Shown piece by piece: positions 6,972 to 15,253 of a stretch of 44,040 nt of DNA. Source of the stretch: Flavobacteriales bacterium (GTDB taxonomy: Bacteria > Bacteroidota > Bacteroidia > Flavobacteriales_D > Crocinitomicaceae); the NCBI GenBank assembly GCA_947491305.1, contig CANLIL010000017.1, positions 1 to 44,040 of the forward strand, read 5' to 3'. The stretch's first letter is position 1. Each line of letters begins with the position of its first letter. The translations under genes and the position numbers were made by a program. A model generated the notes under the pieces. It had not been told where the DNA came from, ran no database searches, and was given only the letters and a program-made list of their open reading frames with translations.

Positions 6972-8428
6972 AAATTCTCCAATGATTTACGTAATAATTC
7001 ATTCGCTACTTTCGGATCTGCTTTTCCTTTAGATACTTTCATTAATTGCCCCATTAAAAAGCCCATTAACTGTTTTTCACCATTTTTATATCGCTCAATT
7101 TCCGAAGGATTTGAAGCAATAACTTCTTGAATAAAGGTACTTATTCCATCTTCACTTGAATCTTGAATCAAATTCAACGTTTCAGCAATTTGTAATGGAG
7201 CATCTGTAAGGTTCACCAACATCTCTGGGAATATTTTCTGAGAAGCAATCGAAGTGGATACTTTTCCAGCATCAATTAATGCGATTAATTCTGCCATTCG
7301 ATCAGCTGGAATTGGGAATGCGTCAATTTCAACACCGTATTGATTCAAGTATGATTTCACGTCACCCATCAACCAATTGGCTGCCGATTTGTAATTTTTT
7401 GTATGCAAAAGTAGTGTTTCGTAATAATTGGCAATGCTTTTGGTATCAGTCAGAATGTAGGCATCGTATTCAGATAAGCCATATTCTTTGGTGTATTTCA
7501 AGAATAATTCTCTTGGGAGCGCAGGCATTTCAGCGTGAATCGCATTGATTTGTCCTTCATCAATAACTAATGGTAATAAATCTGGCTCAGGAAAATAGCG
7601 GTAATCATTTGCTGCTTCTTTCGAACGCATAGAAATCGTAATTCCTTTCAAGGCATCAAATGAACGTGTTTCCTGAGAAAGTGTTCCACCGTTTTCAAGT
7701 TCTTCAATTTGACGAATAATTTCAAATTCAATAGCGCGTTGCACGTTACGAATAGAGTTCATGTTTTTAACTTCAACTTTCGTTCCGAATTCAGGCGCTC
7801 CAACTAAACGAACAGAAATATTTGCATCGCAACGCATCGAACCTTCTTCCATATTTCCATCACAAATATCAAGGTAACGCACCAATTTTCTAATTTCTGT
7901 CAGATAATAGTAAGCTTCTTGTGAAGAACGTAAATCAGGTTCAGAAACGATTTCTAATAATGGAACACCAGCACGGTTCAAGTCAACTAATGTATCGTAA
8001 ATATCCACGTCATGAATGCTTTTTCCTGCATCTTCTTCCATGTGAATACGCGTGATACCAATTGTTTTTTCAGTTCCTTCTTCTAATTTTATGTGAACGA
8101 AACCACCCGTACAAATGGGTGTTTTATCTTGGGTAATTTGATATCCTTTTGGAAGATCAGGGTAAAAATAATTTTTACGGGCAAAATATTGATCACGTGC
8201 AATGTCACATCCCAATGCCAATCCTAATTTTATGGCATATTCAATGGTTTTTTTGTTCATTTTTGGCAAAGTGCCCGGATGACCCAACGTTATAGCACTG
8301 ATATTGTTGTTAGGGTGCGCACCAAATTCATTGACATCGTTCGAATACGCTTTCGATTTCGTCAACATTTGAGCATGAACTTCTAAACCAATGACCGCTT
8401 CGTATTTTGATCTAATTTCTTCTTTCAT
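6968..8428 (-). CDS. gatB: Asp/Glu-tRNA amidotransferase subunit B
   Basis: About 486 aa. The N-terminal YEAVIGLEVHAQM motif, the GatB catalytic-domain segments (YFYPDLPKGYQITQ, RIHMEEDAGK, LVDLNRAGVPLLEIVSEPD) and the C-terminal YqeY-like tail identify GatB. With GatA and GatC it transamidates misacylated Glu-tRNA(Gln) or Asp-tRNA(Asn). The frame is open to 8446, but the Met at 8428 (MKEEIRSKYEAV) fits family starts better and leaves 4 bases to the upstream phosphorylase stop. The stop overlaps the next gene by ATGA. No gatA or gatC lies in the window, so the subunits are encoded apart. Confidence 0.95.
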   Translation of the reverse strand: MKEEIRSKYEAVIGLEVHAQMLTKSKAYSNDVNEFGAHPNNNISAITLGHPGTLPKMNKKTIEYAIKLGLALGCDIARDQYFARKNYFYPDLPKGYQITQDKTPICTGGFVHIKLEEGTEKTIGITRIHMEEDAGKSIHDVDIYDTLVDLNRAGVPLLEIVSEPDLRSSQEAYYYLTEIRKLVRYLDICDGNMEEGSMRCDANISVRLVGAPEFGTKVEVKNMNSIRNVQRAIEFEIIRQIEELENGGTLSQETRSFDALKGITISMRSKEAANDYRYFPEPDLLPLVIDEGQINAIHAEMPALPRELFLKYTKEYGLSEYDAYILTDTKSIANYYETLLLHTKNYKSAANWLMGDVKSYLNQYGVEIDAFPIPADRMAELIALIDAGKVSTSIASQKIFPEMLVNLTDAPLQIAETLNLIQDSSEDGISTFIQEVIASNPSEIERYKNGEKQLMGFLMGQLMKVSKGKADPKVANELLRKSLENL

Positions 8429-8432
8429 ATAC

Positions 8433-9245
8433 TTAAATACGTGCAATTAATTCACGCATAATTTTTGTCATTTTAGGTTCTTGACGCGATGCAACAGCAA
8501 TAACATCTTGAACACTTACTTTTTGAATTTTTCCTGGAACCCCTAAATCTGTAATGATTGAAATCGCAAAACAAGGAATTTCCATGTGGCGCGCAACAAT
8601 CACTTCTGGAACAGTTGACATTCCAACTGCGTCTGCACCAATTGCACGAACATATCCATATTCTGCAGGCGTTTCAAGTGTTGGTCCAGTTAAACCAGCA
8701 TAGGTTCCAACAGAAACTTTAATGTTGTTTTCTGCTGCAATTTGTTGTGCCAATGTAATCATTGTTGGATCGTAAGGCTCACTCATATCTGGGAAACGAG
8801 GTCCTAACTCATCAAAGTTTTTACCAATTAATGGATGTGCTGGGAATAAATTAATGTGGTCGTTTTGAATCATTATTTCACCTACTTCAAAGTCCGGATT
8901 TACACCGCCTGAAGCATTGGAAACAAACAATTTTTCAATCCCCAATAATTTCATCACACGCACTGGAAACGTTACTTGTTGCATCGAATAGCCTTCGTAA
9001 AAATGAAAGCGACCTTGCATGGCAACTACTTTTTTTCCACCTAATTCTCCAAAAATCAATTTCCCAGAATGACTTTCTACGGTTGAAACAGGGAAATTTG
9101 GAATATCCTGGTAAGGAATTTCATCGATGACATTAATTTCCTGCACTAAGCCACCTAATCCAGTTCCTAAGATAATTCCAATTGTAGGTTGAACATTCGT
9201 TTTTTGTTGAATGTAAGCAACGGATTCTTTAAATTGCGTTAACAT
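8433..9245 (-). CDS. Purine nucleoside phosphorylase (trimeric type)
   Basis: A 270-aa class I nucleoside phosphorylase. Key segments are the phosphate-binding GTGLGGL (27-33), ESHSGK (57-62), GRFHFYEG (78-85), NASGGVN (110-116), GPTLETPAEY (187-196) and the base-binding VGMST (207-211), typical of the inosine/guanosine-specific trimeric PNP (PunA type). It converts purine (deoxy)nucleosides plus phosphate to base and (deoxy)ribose-1-phosphate in the cytosol. It overlaps lpxK by 17 bases and precedes gatB closely. The co-location with lpxK and gatB looks like operon packing rather than pathway logic. Confidence 0.93.
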   Translation of the reverse strand: MLTQFKESVAYIQQKTNVQPTIGIILGTGLGGLVQEINVIDEIPYQDIPNFPVSTVESHSGKLIFGELGGKKVVAMQGRFHFYEGYSMQQVTFPVRVMKLLGIEKLFVSNASGGVNPDFEVGEIMIQNDHINLFPAHPLIGKNFDELGPRFPDMSEPYDPTMITLAQQIAAENNIKVSVGTYAGLTGPTLETPAEYGYVRAIGADAVGMSTVPEVIVARHMEIPCFAISIITDLGVPGKIQKVSVQDVIAVASRQEPKMTKIMRELIARI

Positions 9246-10251
9246 AACGTTCGATTAATTGTATAAATTTATTTTCTTCTTCAATTTTCAATGCGATGGG
9301 CTGGTAATACCACGGATAATTGTTTAATTCCCATTCCTTCACATGCATTTTTAAACGCGTATAATCTTTCTCAGTCGTTAAGATAATAGACGTTTCTTGT
9401 ACAAAAGTATCAAATTTTTGGTGAATTTTTTCGATATCTTTTTGATTAAACGAATGATGGTCGTCAAATTGAATAATTTCGACGGTATAATTCTGACTCA
9501 ATTCATCTATTAATGGTTGAGGATTGGCGATTCCTGTAACTAATAACACTTGTTTAATTTCAGTTTTAGGCGATCCAATTGGACGAATATCTTCATAAAC
9601 AATCGAAGAAAAAAACACGTTTGAACATGCAATTTTTTCAATGTATTTTGTTTTAATTTCAGGTGAAAGCGAGATAGGGCATTTTGAAACGATGACACAA
9701 TCTGCACGTTTTACCCCGCTTGCGTATTCCCGCAAATTACCAGTTGGCAATAAATGATCTTCGAAAAATGGGGAAGAAAAATCGGTTAAAACAATTGAAA
9801 ATCCTGCTTTAACGGCACGGTGTTGGAACGCATCGTCTAATAAAAGCAAGTTGTTATCTGGATAAGTTTTTGCTATTTGTTGAATACCTTCAGCTCTTTT
9901 TTCTGCGACAAAAACACGCGTATTTTTATTAAATCGTTGTGCATAAAACAACGGTTCATCGCCAACTTGTTCGCTCAAGCTGTTGTCAAAAACTTCTAAA
10001 AATCCCTTGCTAGTTCTTCCGTAGCCACGACTCAAAATCGCAAGTTTCATCTTGTTATTAAAATAATCTCCCAGGTAAGCAACTAAAGGGGTTTTTCCAG
10101 TACCACCAACACTTAAGTTGCCAATACAAATAGATTTTTGAGGAATTTCATAGCTTTTGAAAAAAGCCCAATCGTATAATTTATTTCGAAAGAAAGTAAT
10201 CCATCCGAAGAGGATTGCAAAAGGAAATAGAATTTTTCGAACGAATTGCAT
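9229..10251 (-). CDS. lpxK: Tetraacyldisaccharide 4'-kinase
   Basis: A 340-aa inner-membrane-associated kinase that phosphorylates the 4' position of the lipid A disaccharide. An N-terminal hydrophobic anchor (about 7-22) is followed by the P-loop GNLSVGGTGKTP (44-55), SRGYGR (74-79) and DDAFQHR (139-145), all characteristic of LpxK. It is the first gene of a tightly packed minus-strand cluster ending with lpxH. A TATCTTTG box lies only 4 bases before the ATG. Confidence 0.94.
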   Translation of the reverse strand: MQFVRKILFPFAILFGWITFFRNKLYDWAFFKSYEIPQKSICIGNLSVGGTGKTPLVAYLGDYFNNKMKLAILSRGYGRTSKGFLEVFDNSLSEQVGDEPLFYAQRFNKNTRVFVAEKRAEGIQQIAKTYPDNNLLLLDDAFQHRAVKAGFSIVLTDFSSPFFEDHLLPTGNLREYASGVKRADCVIVSKCPISLSPEIKTKYIEKIACSNVFFSSIVYEDIRPIGSPKTEIKQVLLVTGIANPQPLIDELSQNYTVEIIQFDDHHSFNQKDIEKIHQKFDTFVQETSIILTTEKDYTRLKMHVKEWELNNYPWYYQPIALKIEEENKFIQLIERYVNAI

Positions 10252-10255
10252 AAAT

Positions 10256-10263
10256 CAAAGATA
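10256..10263 (-). promoter_or_regulatory. Possible -7 box before lpxK
   Basis: On the minus strand TATCTTTG matches TAnnTTTG and ends 4 bases before the lpxK ATG. No TTG is found at the -33 distance. If used, the transcript would start at or near the ATG. Confidence 0.3.
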
Positions 10264-10343
10264 GGTAAAAAAGTTTGTTTGATTTCACATGAGTGATCGT
10301 TAAATTGATTGATTCAAAAAATTGATTAAAAAAATGTCAAAAG

Positions 10344-10375
10344 TTTGCTTATTAATTAAGAATTTAATATGTTTG
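10344..10375 (+). promoter_or_regulatory. Bacteroidota-type promoter of the XRE/S24 regulator
   Basis: TTTG (10344-10347), a 20-base spacer and TATGTTTG (10368-10375) match the Bacteroidota consensus exactly. The start codon is 18 bases past the -7 box. The dyad GTTT-GT-AAAC (10371-10380) overlaps the -7 box and TTAATTAA (10352-10359) lies in the spacer; either could be an autoregulatory site, which is speculative. Confidence 0.72.
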
Positions 10376-10393
10376 TAAACTAAAATTATAAAA

Positions 10394-11197
10394 ATGGAAA
10401 TCGGGAATAACTTAAAATTACTTAGAAAACGATTGAAAAAATCGCAAGAAGAAGTTGCACAAGATTTGAATTTAACCCGTTCAACCTATAGTGGATATGA
10501 AAATGGCGTAGCACAGCCTAATTTAGATAGTTTAATTGCATTTAGTGATTATTTTAAAGTTTCAATTGATGATTTAGTTCGCAAAGATTTCGAATCTTTT
10601 TCTGATAGTGAGTTGTCCCGATTAGACAAAGGACTTTACACAGATTTACAAGGACAAAAACTAAGGGTTTTAACGGCGATGGTGGATCATAATGAAGATG
10701 AATTAATTGAAATGATTCCTTTGAAAGCGAGTGCTGGATACACGTCTGGTTATGCTGATCCTGATTATTTAAAAGTATTGCCAACGTTTCATTTGCCTTT
10801 TTTATCTAAAAGTAAAAAATACCGTTCTTTTCCCATTCAAGGTGATTCTATGCCTCCAGTTGTAGAAGGTTCTTATGTTGTTGCTGAATATGTGCAAAAT
10901 TGGATGTCAATTCGTTCTGGAACTCCATGTATTGTTGTTACACAGGATGATGGAATTGTTTTTAAAGTCGTACATAACTTGCTTGAATCTAGCCAATCTT
11001 TTCAATTGTGTTCTACAAATACATTTTACGAGCCATATTTGGTTCACGCGAATGATATTCTAGAAATGTGGCGCTTTGTGAATTATATTTCACCAGAATT
11101 ACCGGATATTAAAATGGATGAAAATGAATTGAGTAGATCCATACAGCAATTGCAGCAAGAAATTCATGCAATGAAAATTTCACTTGAAAAAAATTAA
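10394..11197 (+). CDS. XRE-family regulator with LexA/CI-like S24 domain
   Basis: A 267-aa protein with an N-terminal helix-turn-helix (about 4-62: QEEVAQDLNLTRSTYSGYENG), a linker and an S24 peptidase-like domain (about 108-235). The geometry is that of LexA/CI: a candidate cleavage site Ala114-Gly115 (KASAGY), nucleophile Ser152 in GDSM and general base Lys191 (VFKVV), at spacings of 37 and 39 residues close to those of LexA. The C-terminal ~25 residues look coiled-coil. It may be a self-cleaving repressor responding to DNA damage or another signal; this is inference. It has its own promoter and ends tail to tail with recQ, the stop codons sharing TTAA. Confidence 0.88.
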   Translation: MEIGNNLKLLRKRLKKSQEEVAQDLNLTRSTYSGYENGVAQPNLDSLIAFSDYFKVSIDDLVRKDFESFSDSELSRLDKGLYTDLQGQKLRVLTAMVDHNEDELIEMIPLKASAGYTSGYADPDYLKVLPTFHLPFLSKSKKYRSFPIQGDSMPPVVEGSYVVAEYVQNWMSIRSGTPCIVVTQDDGIVFKVVHNLLESSQSFQLCSTNTFYEPYLVHANDILEMWRFVNYISPELPDIKMDENELSRSIQQLQQEIHAMKISLEKN

Positions 11198-13083
11198 TGC
11201 TGATTTAAGTGGAAATTTGTTCCGTCAAAAGAAATTTTCTCGGCCAATTCAAGTTTTTGAAGCAATTCTTTTAAGTATGTTTCAGATAGTTTAGTTGAAA
11301 TTAAGCAATTAGAATAAGATTGAGGCGTTTTTAAGAATTCAAGTAATTTTGTTGTTTCATCTACGATTGATATAGTTGATTGATCATTTTTTATACAATT
11401 ATCACATTTTCCACAATCATTTCCTTTTTGACCAAAATAGTTGACTACAAATTTTGCTCTGCAAGTTGTTGTTTTAAGGAATGAAATTGCAGCATTTAAT
11501 TTCTTCTCCGCATTATTTTTACGATCTAAATAAACTTCGTTACTTAGATTCAAATAATCATCTGGAAGTCGTTCATGAGTCAGCGTAACGGAAGGTAAAT
11601 TACTTTGCCAAGAAACATCTATTACACCATATTTTTCTAATTGTTTTAACAAGTTTTCTAGTTCCGGTTTTGTTAGCGCTAATCGTTTGCAAAATTCAAG
11701 CGTATGTAGTTCAAAATAACTATCAAAAATACCTGGATACGATCGCGTCATTAAAGTGATTAAGTTTAAAAATGAGCTGTTTTGAATTTGAAAATTGTAT
11801 AACTCTTTATTCCCAATCGCTAGCTTAACTTTTGTAGGATGAAAGACACCCTCAGAAAAAACTAAGTCATTGTTTAGTCCCAAAATTTTTAACGCATTGT
11901 ATGTTTCAATTGGTTTTAAATTAAATTGCGTACAAAATTTTACTATTTCAAAGAAATAAGTTTCATCTTTTCCTGATCCAATAGCAATTTTTAAATGATT
12001 ACAAAGCGCTTTATAGGTGTTTTTTACGATTTCAATTGAAGGAAAAGCTTGATTTGTTCGCGTTATTAAATCGTGACAATCTTTTTCTTCCCAAAAAACG
12101 ATCGCACGTGATGCTTGCCCATCTCTTCCTGCTCTCCCTGCTTCTTGGAAATAGGCTTCTAGTGATGGAGGAAATTCATAATGTAACACAAAACGAACAT
12201 CTGGCTTATCTATTCCCATTCCAAATGCATTGGTTGCAACCATCACTGAAATCTTATTTTGCAGCCAATTGTTGAGCATTAATGACCGATCTTCTTTTGT
12301 CATTCCTCCATGATAAACGCCAACACTGATGTTGTTTGCATGCAACAATCGTGCAATCGCTTTGACGCTTTTTCGTGTTTGACAATATACTATTCCACAT
12401 TCAGATAGGTGATTTTGACAATAATCAATAATTTTTTGTTGCTTATTTTCTGAAATGTATGCTTCGTAACTTAAATTGGATCGTTCAAATGAAGCTTCGT
12501 GTATTTTTGGATTATTTAAACGAAGTTCTTTAATGATATCTTTTTGAACGCGTTCAGTTGCTGTTGCAGTAAGCGCAATAAATGGAACGGAGGGATGTAT
12601 TGTTCGTAATTCATAAATTGATTTAAATGAAGGACGGAAATCATGTCCCCATTCTGAAATACAATGCGCTTCATCGATAACTATTAATCCAATATTCATC
12701 AATTTAAAACGTTCAATGAACAAACTTGATTGCAAGCGCTCGGGAGAAGTGTATAAAAAATCTAACGCGCCAAAGCGAGCATTGTCTAAGGTTATATCAA
12801 TTTCACGGTAACTCATTCCGCTAACAATTGATTTTGCTCTTAACCCCTTTGAAACAAGGTTGTTAACTTGGTCCTCCATCAGCGCTATCAACGGAGAAAT
12901 AACGAGTGTTAATCCTTCTCGAGCCATTCCAGGCACTTGAAAACAAATTGATTTTCCACCGCCAGTTGGAAGCAAGGCTAACACATCATGACCATAAATT
13001 GCATCATCAACAATGGATTCTTGAATGGATCTAAAGGTGTCAAAACCCCATATTTTTTTTAATATTTCTCTGCTTTTTTCCAT
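11194..13083 (-). CDS. recQ: RecQ-family ATP-dependent DNA helicase
   Basis: A 629-aa SF2 helicase. Motif I LPTGGGKSICFQVP (40-53), DEAHCISEWGHDFRP, SAT-type ALTATATERV and motif VI EAGRAGRDGQ are all present, followed by the zinc-binding segment (CGKCDNC) and an RQC-like winged-helix region. No obvious HRDC domain follows, as in many Bacteroidota RecQ proteins. It unwinds DNA 3'-5' in recombination repair. On the minus strand TAAATTTG at 13097-13104 is a possible -7 box 13 bases before the ATG, without a clear -33. The gene is monocistronic. Confidence 0.94.
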   Translation of the reverse strand: MEKSREILKKIWGFDTFRSIQESIVDDAIYGHDVLALLPTGGGKSICFQVPGMAREGLTLVISPLIALMEDQVNNLVSKGLRAKSIVSGMSYREIDITLDNARFGALDFLYTSPERLQSSLFIERFKLMNIGLIVIDEAHCISEWGHDFRPSFKSIYELRTIHPSVPFIALTATATERVQKDIIKELRLNNPKIHEASFERSNLSYEAYISENKQQKIIDYCQNHLSECGIVYCQTRKSVKAIARLLHANNISVGVYHGGMTKEDRSLMLNNWLQNKISVMVATNAFGMGIDKPDVRFVLHYEFPPSLEAYFQEAGRAGRDGQASRAIVFWEEKDCHDLITRTNQAFPSIEIVKNTYKALCNHLKIAIGSGKDETYFFEIVKFCTQFNLKPIETYNALKILGLNNDLVFSEGVFHPTKVKLAIGNKELYNFQIQNSSFLNLITLMTRSYPGIFDSYFELHTLEFCKRLALTKPELENLLKQLEKYGVIDVSWQSNLPSVTLTHERLPDDYLNLSNEVYLDRKNNAEKKLNAAISFLKTTTCRAKFVVNYFGQKGNDCGKCDNCIKNDQSTISIVDETTKLLEFLKTPQSYSNCLISTKLSETYLKELLQKLELAEKISFDGTNFHLNQH

Positions 13084-13439
13084 CGAATAAGATGGTCAAA
13101 TTTACGCAATTTTTCTTAGAAATCATAGGTGTATTGGATGGAGAAAACTGAATGTAATCTTGCTAGTTGAGTTGTTTCATCTTAATTTTATTATTAAATA
13201 AACACTTTTAATAAGTTAGTTTAAATTATATTAAATCAGTTATTTAATTTTTAAACTATTAATTATTTTGCATCTTATTAAAGCGTTGAAATAATCTGTA
13301 ACTTTGTGAAAAATTGAACAGTATGTTGGAGAATCAAATCATTTAATTAATAGGTATAATCCGACAAAACATCAACAAAATTAAATAAATCAATTGTGCT
13401 ATTATATGTTTTATAAGGCTTAAAAATTTAGAAAAAGGC
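13084..13439. other. AT-rich intergenic region, divergent promoters expected
   Basis: 356 bases between the divergent recQ and pentapeptide-repeat genes, among the most AT-rich stretches of the window. All frames are broken by stops. TAnnTTTG-like boxes are TAAATTTG on minus (13097-13104, towards recQ) and TAACTTTG on plus (13299-13306, towards the pentapeptide gene); neither has a convincing -33 element. The latter would leave a ~125-base leader. I see no RNA gene, repeat or riboswitch fold here. Confidence 0.5.
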
Positions 13440-14012
13440 ATGAGAAATTTTATTGAAGATCAAACATTTAGTAAATTAAACGGCGTTGAATCGCCATTGG
13501 AAAAAGCGGAATATGAAAATTGTATTTTTTCTGAATGTGATTTTTCCGCTAGCTCATTGAATAGCATTGTTTTTAGTAATTGTGAATTCAATGAATGCAA
13601 CCTTAGTATGACTAAGATTTCTGATACTGCTTTTCGAACGGTGAAATTTAACCACTGTAAATTAGCTGGATTGCAATTTGATGGATGCAATCCTTTTTTA
13701 TTGGAAATGAATTTTTTTGAATGTAATCTAAATTATGCCACTTTTTACAAGCTAAATATGAAAAACGCTGATTTTTCTGGTTCATCTCTGCAAGAAGTCG
13801 ATTTTACCGAAGCAAATCTAGCTGGAGCAGTTTTTACTAATTGTGACCTTCAAAATGCTGTTTTTGATCGAACGAATTTAATGGGAGCCAACTTTGAAAC
13901 CGGCTATAATTATGAAATTAATCCTACAAATAACGTCGTTAAAAACGCTCGATTTTCCTATCCTGGTATGATTGGATTGGTAACTTCTTTCAAAGTGAAA
14001 ATTGTTAAATGA
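13440..14012 (+). CDS. Pentapeptide-repeat protein
   Basis: A 190-aa protein made almost entirely of A(D/N)LXX-type pentapeptides, seen as ENCIFSECDFSASSLNSIVF near the start and NMKNADFSGSSLQEVDFTEA from about 115. This predicts a right-handed quadrilateral beta-helix. There is no signal peptide, so it is probably cytosolic. After the coils, a short non-repeat tail (about 160-190, ending LVTSFKVKIVK) closes the structure. Qnr/MfpA proteins of this fold mimic DNA and protect gyrase, but nothing here proves such a role. The start has no strong ribosome-binding site, as is usual for this phylum. Confidence 0.85.
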   Translation: MRNFIEDQTFSKLNGVESPLEKAEYENCIFSECDFSASSLNSIVFSNCEFNECNLSMTKISDTAFRTVKFNHCKLAGLQFDGCNPFLLEMNFFECNLNYATFYKLNMKNADFSGSSLQEVDFTEANLAGAVFTNCDLQNAVFDRTNLMGANFETGYNYEINPTNNVVKNARFSYPGMIGLVTSFKVKIVK

Positions 14013-14091
14013 TTATTAATATTCTTCATTCTGAAAAATAAATTTACAACCTCAATTATTCTATTTATATTCGCAACGAAATTTTACATTT

Positions 14092-15162
14092 ATGTTGCAA
14101 GAAAAGCTTAATATTAAGATCACTAAAGCGGCTGAATCTCGTGTTTCAGAAGTGGATTGGTCTAACTTACCATTTGGAAAAATATTTTCAGATCACATGC
14201 TGATTATGGAATATAAAGATGGTGAATGGCAACAGCCAGAAATAATGCCTTTTGGTAATGTTTCGATTCATCCTGCTACATCTTCTGTTCATTATGGTCA
14301 ATCTATTTTTGAAGGAATGAAAGCCAACCGAAGAGTGGATGGTAAAATTTCTATTTTCAGACCTGAAATGAATGCAAAACGTTTTGCTGAATCGTGCGAA
14401 CGTATGTGTATGCCTGTTATTCCGGAAAAAATGTTTGTTGAGTTGGTTCGTCAATTCGTCGAAGTTGAAAGTGCTTGGATTCCTGAAATGGATGATTATT
14501 CATTGTACATTCGACCTTTCATGTTCGCAACAGATGAGTTTATTGGTATTCGCCCATCAGAAACGTATAAATTTATGATTTTTACGTGTCCTGTTGGATC
14601 GTATTATACAGAACCAGTTCGTGTGAAAATTGAAGAATTTTACGCTCGAGCAACTGTTGGTGGTGTTGGAAGAGCTAAAACTGCTGGAAACTATGGTGCT
14701 TCTTTATTTGCTGCAAGAAAAGGACAACAAGAAGGGTTTCATCAATTGGTATGGACAGATTCAAAAGAACACAAATACATAGAAGAATCGGGAACGATGA
14801 ACATTGTATTTATGATGAACGATACCTTGATTTCGCCTTCAGAAGAAACCGATACTATTTTGCGTGGCACAACAAAAAGAGCTGTTTTAGATATTGCAAC
14901 CATGTGGGGGATTCCAGTGGAAGAACGAAAAGTTTCTGTTGAAGAAATAATTACTGCAGCAAAAAACGGGACCTTACAAGATTGTTTTGGAGCTGGAACT
15001 GCAGCAACGATTGCGCCAATTGTTAAAATTGGATTCCGTGATGAAGTATTAGAATTACCACCATTAGAAACAAGAACAACGTCGATTAAAATTAAAAACT
15101 ACTTAGATGATTTGAAAGCTGGTAAAGTAGAAGATCCTTTGAACTGGTGTTTAATCGTTTGA
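14092..15162 (+). CDS. ilvE: Branched-chain amino acid aminotransferase
   Basis: A 356-aa fold-type IV PLP enzyme of the large BCAT group. Features are SSVHYGQSIFEGMKA (near 65-80), the PLP-lysine region RAKTAGNYGAS, YIEESGTMNIVF and the glycine-rich GAGTAATIAP. It transfers the amino group between Leu/Ile/Val and 2-oxoglutarate, the last step of synthesis and the first of degradation. TATATTCG at 14066-14073 is a one-mismatch -7 box, 18 bases before the start. A terminator follows. Confidence 0.95.
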   Translation: MLQEKLNIKITKAAESRVSEVDWSNLPFGKIFSDHMLIMEYKDGEWQQPEIMPFGNVSIHPATSSVHYGQSIFEGMKANRRVDGKISIFRPEMNAKRFAESCERMCMPVIPEKMFVELVRQFVEVESAWIPEMDDYSLYIRPFMFATDEFIGIRPSETYKFMIFTCPVGSYYTEPVRVKIEEFYARATVGGVGRAKTAGNYGASLFAARKGQQEGFHQLVWTDSKEHKYIEESGTMNIVFMMNDTLISPSEETDTILRGTTKRAVLDIATMWGIPVEERKVSVEEIITAAKNGTLQDCFGAGTAATIAPIVKIGFRDEVLELPPLETRTTSIKIKNYLDDLKAGKVEDPLNWCLIV

Positions 15163-15181
15163 TTTTAAAAGAAATAGATTT

Positions 15182-15209
15182 AAAGCCTTTCAATTGAAAG
15201 GCTTTTTTT
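15182..15209 (+). terminator. Terminator after ilvE
   Basis: A 10-bp perfect stem AAAGCCTTTC/GAAAGGCTTT around AATT (15182-15205), with a run of seven T from 15203 to 15209, lies 20 bases after the ilvE stop. Confidence 0.9.
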
Positions 15210-15253
15210 ATGGAATTCTGTTAATTTAGCCATCTTGCTTTAAACGATACACT

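Noticed and set aside
13092-13148. 18-codon plus-strand frame in the recQ/pentapeptide gap
   Set aside because: Very short, no family resemblance, no promoter, and it overlaps the expected recQ promoter.
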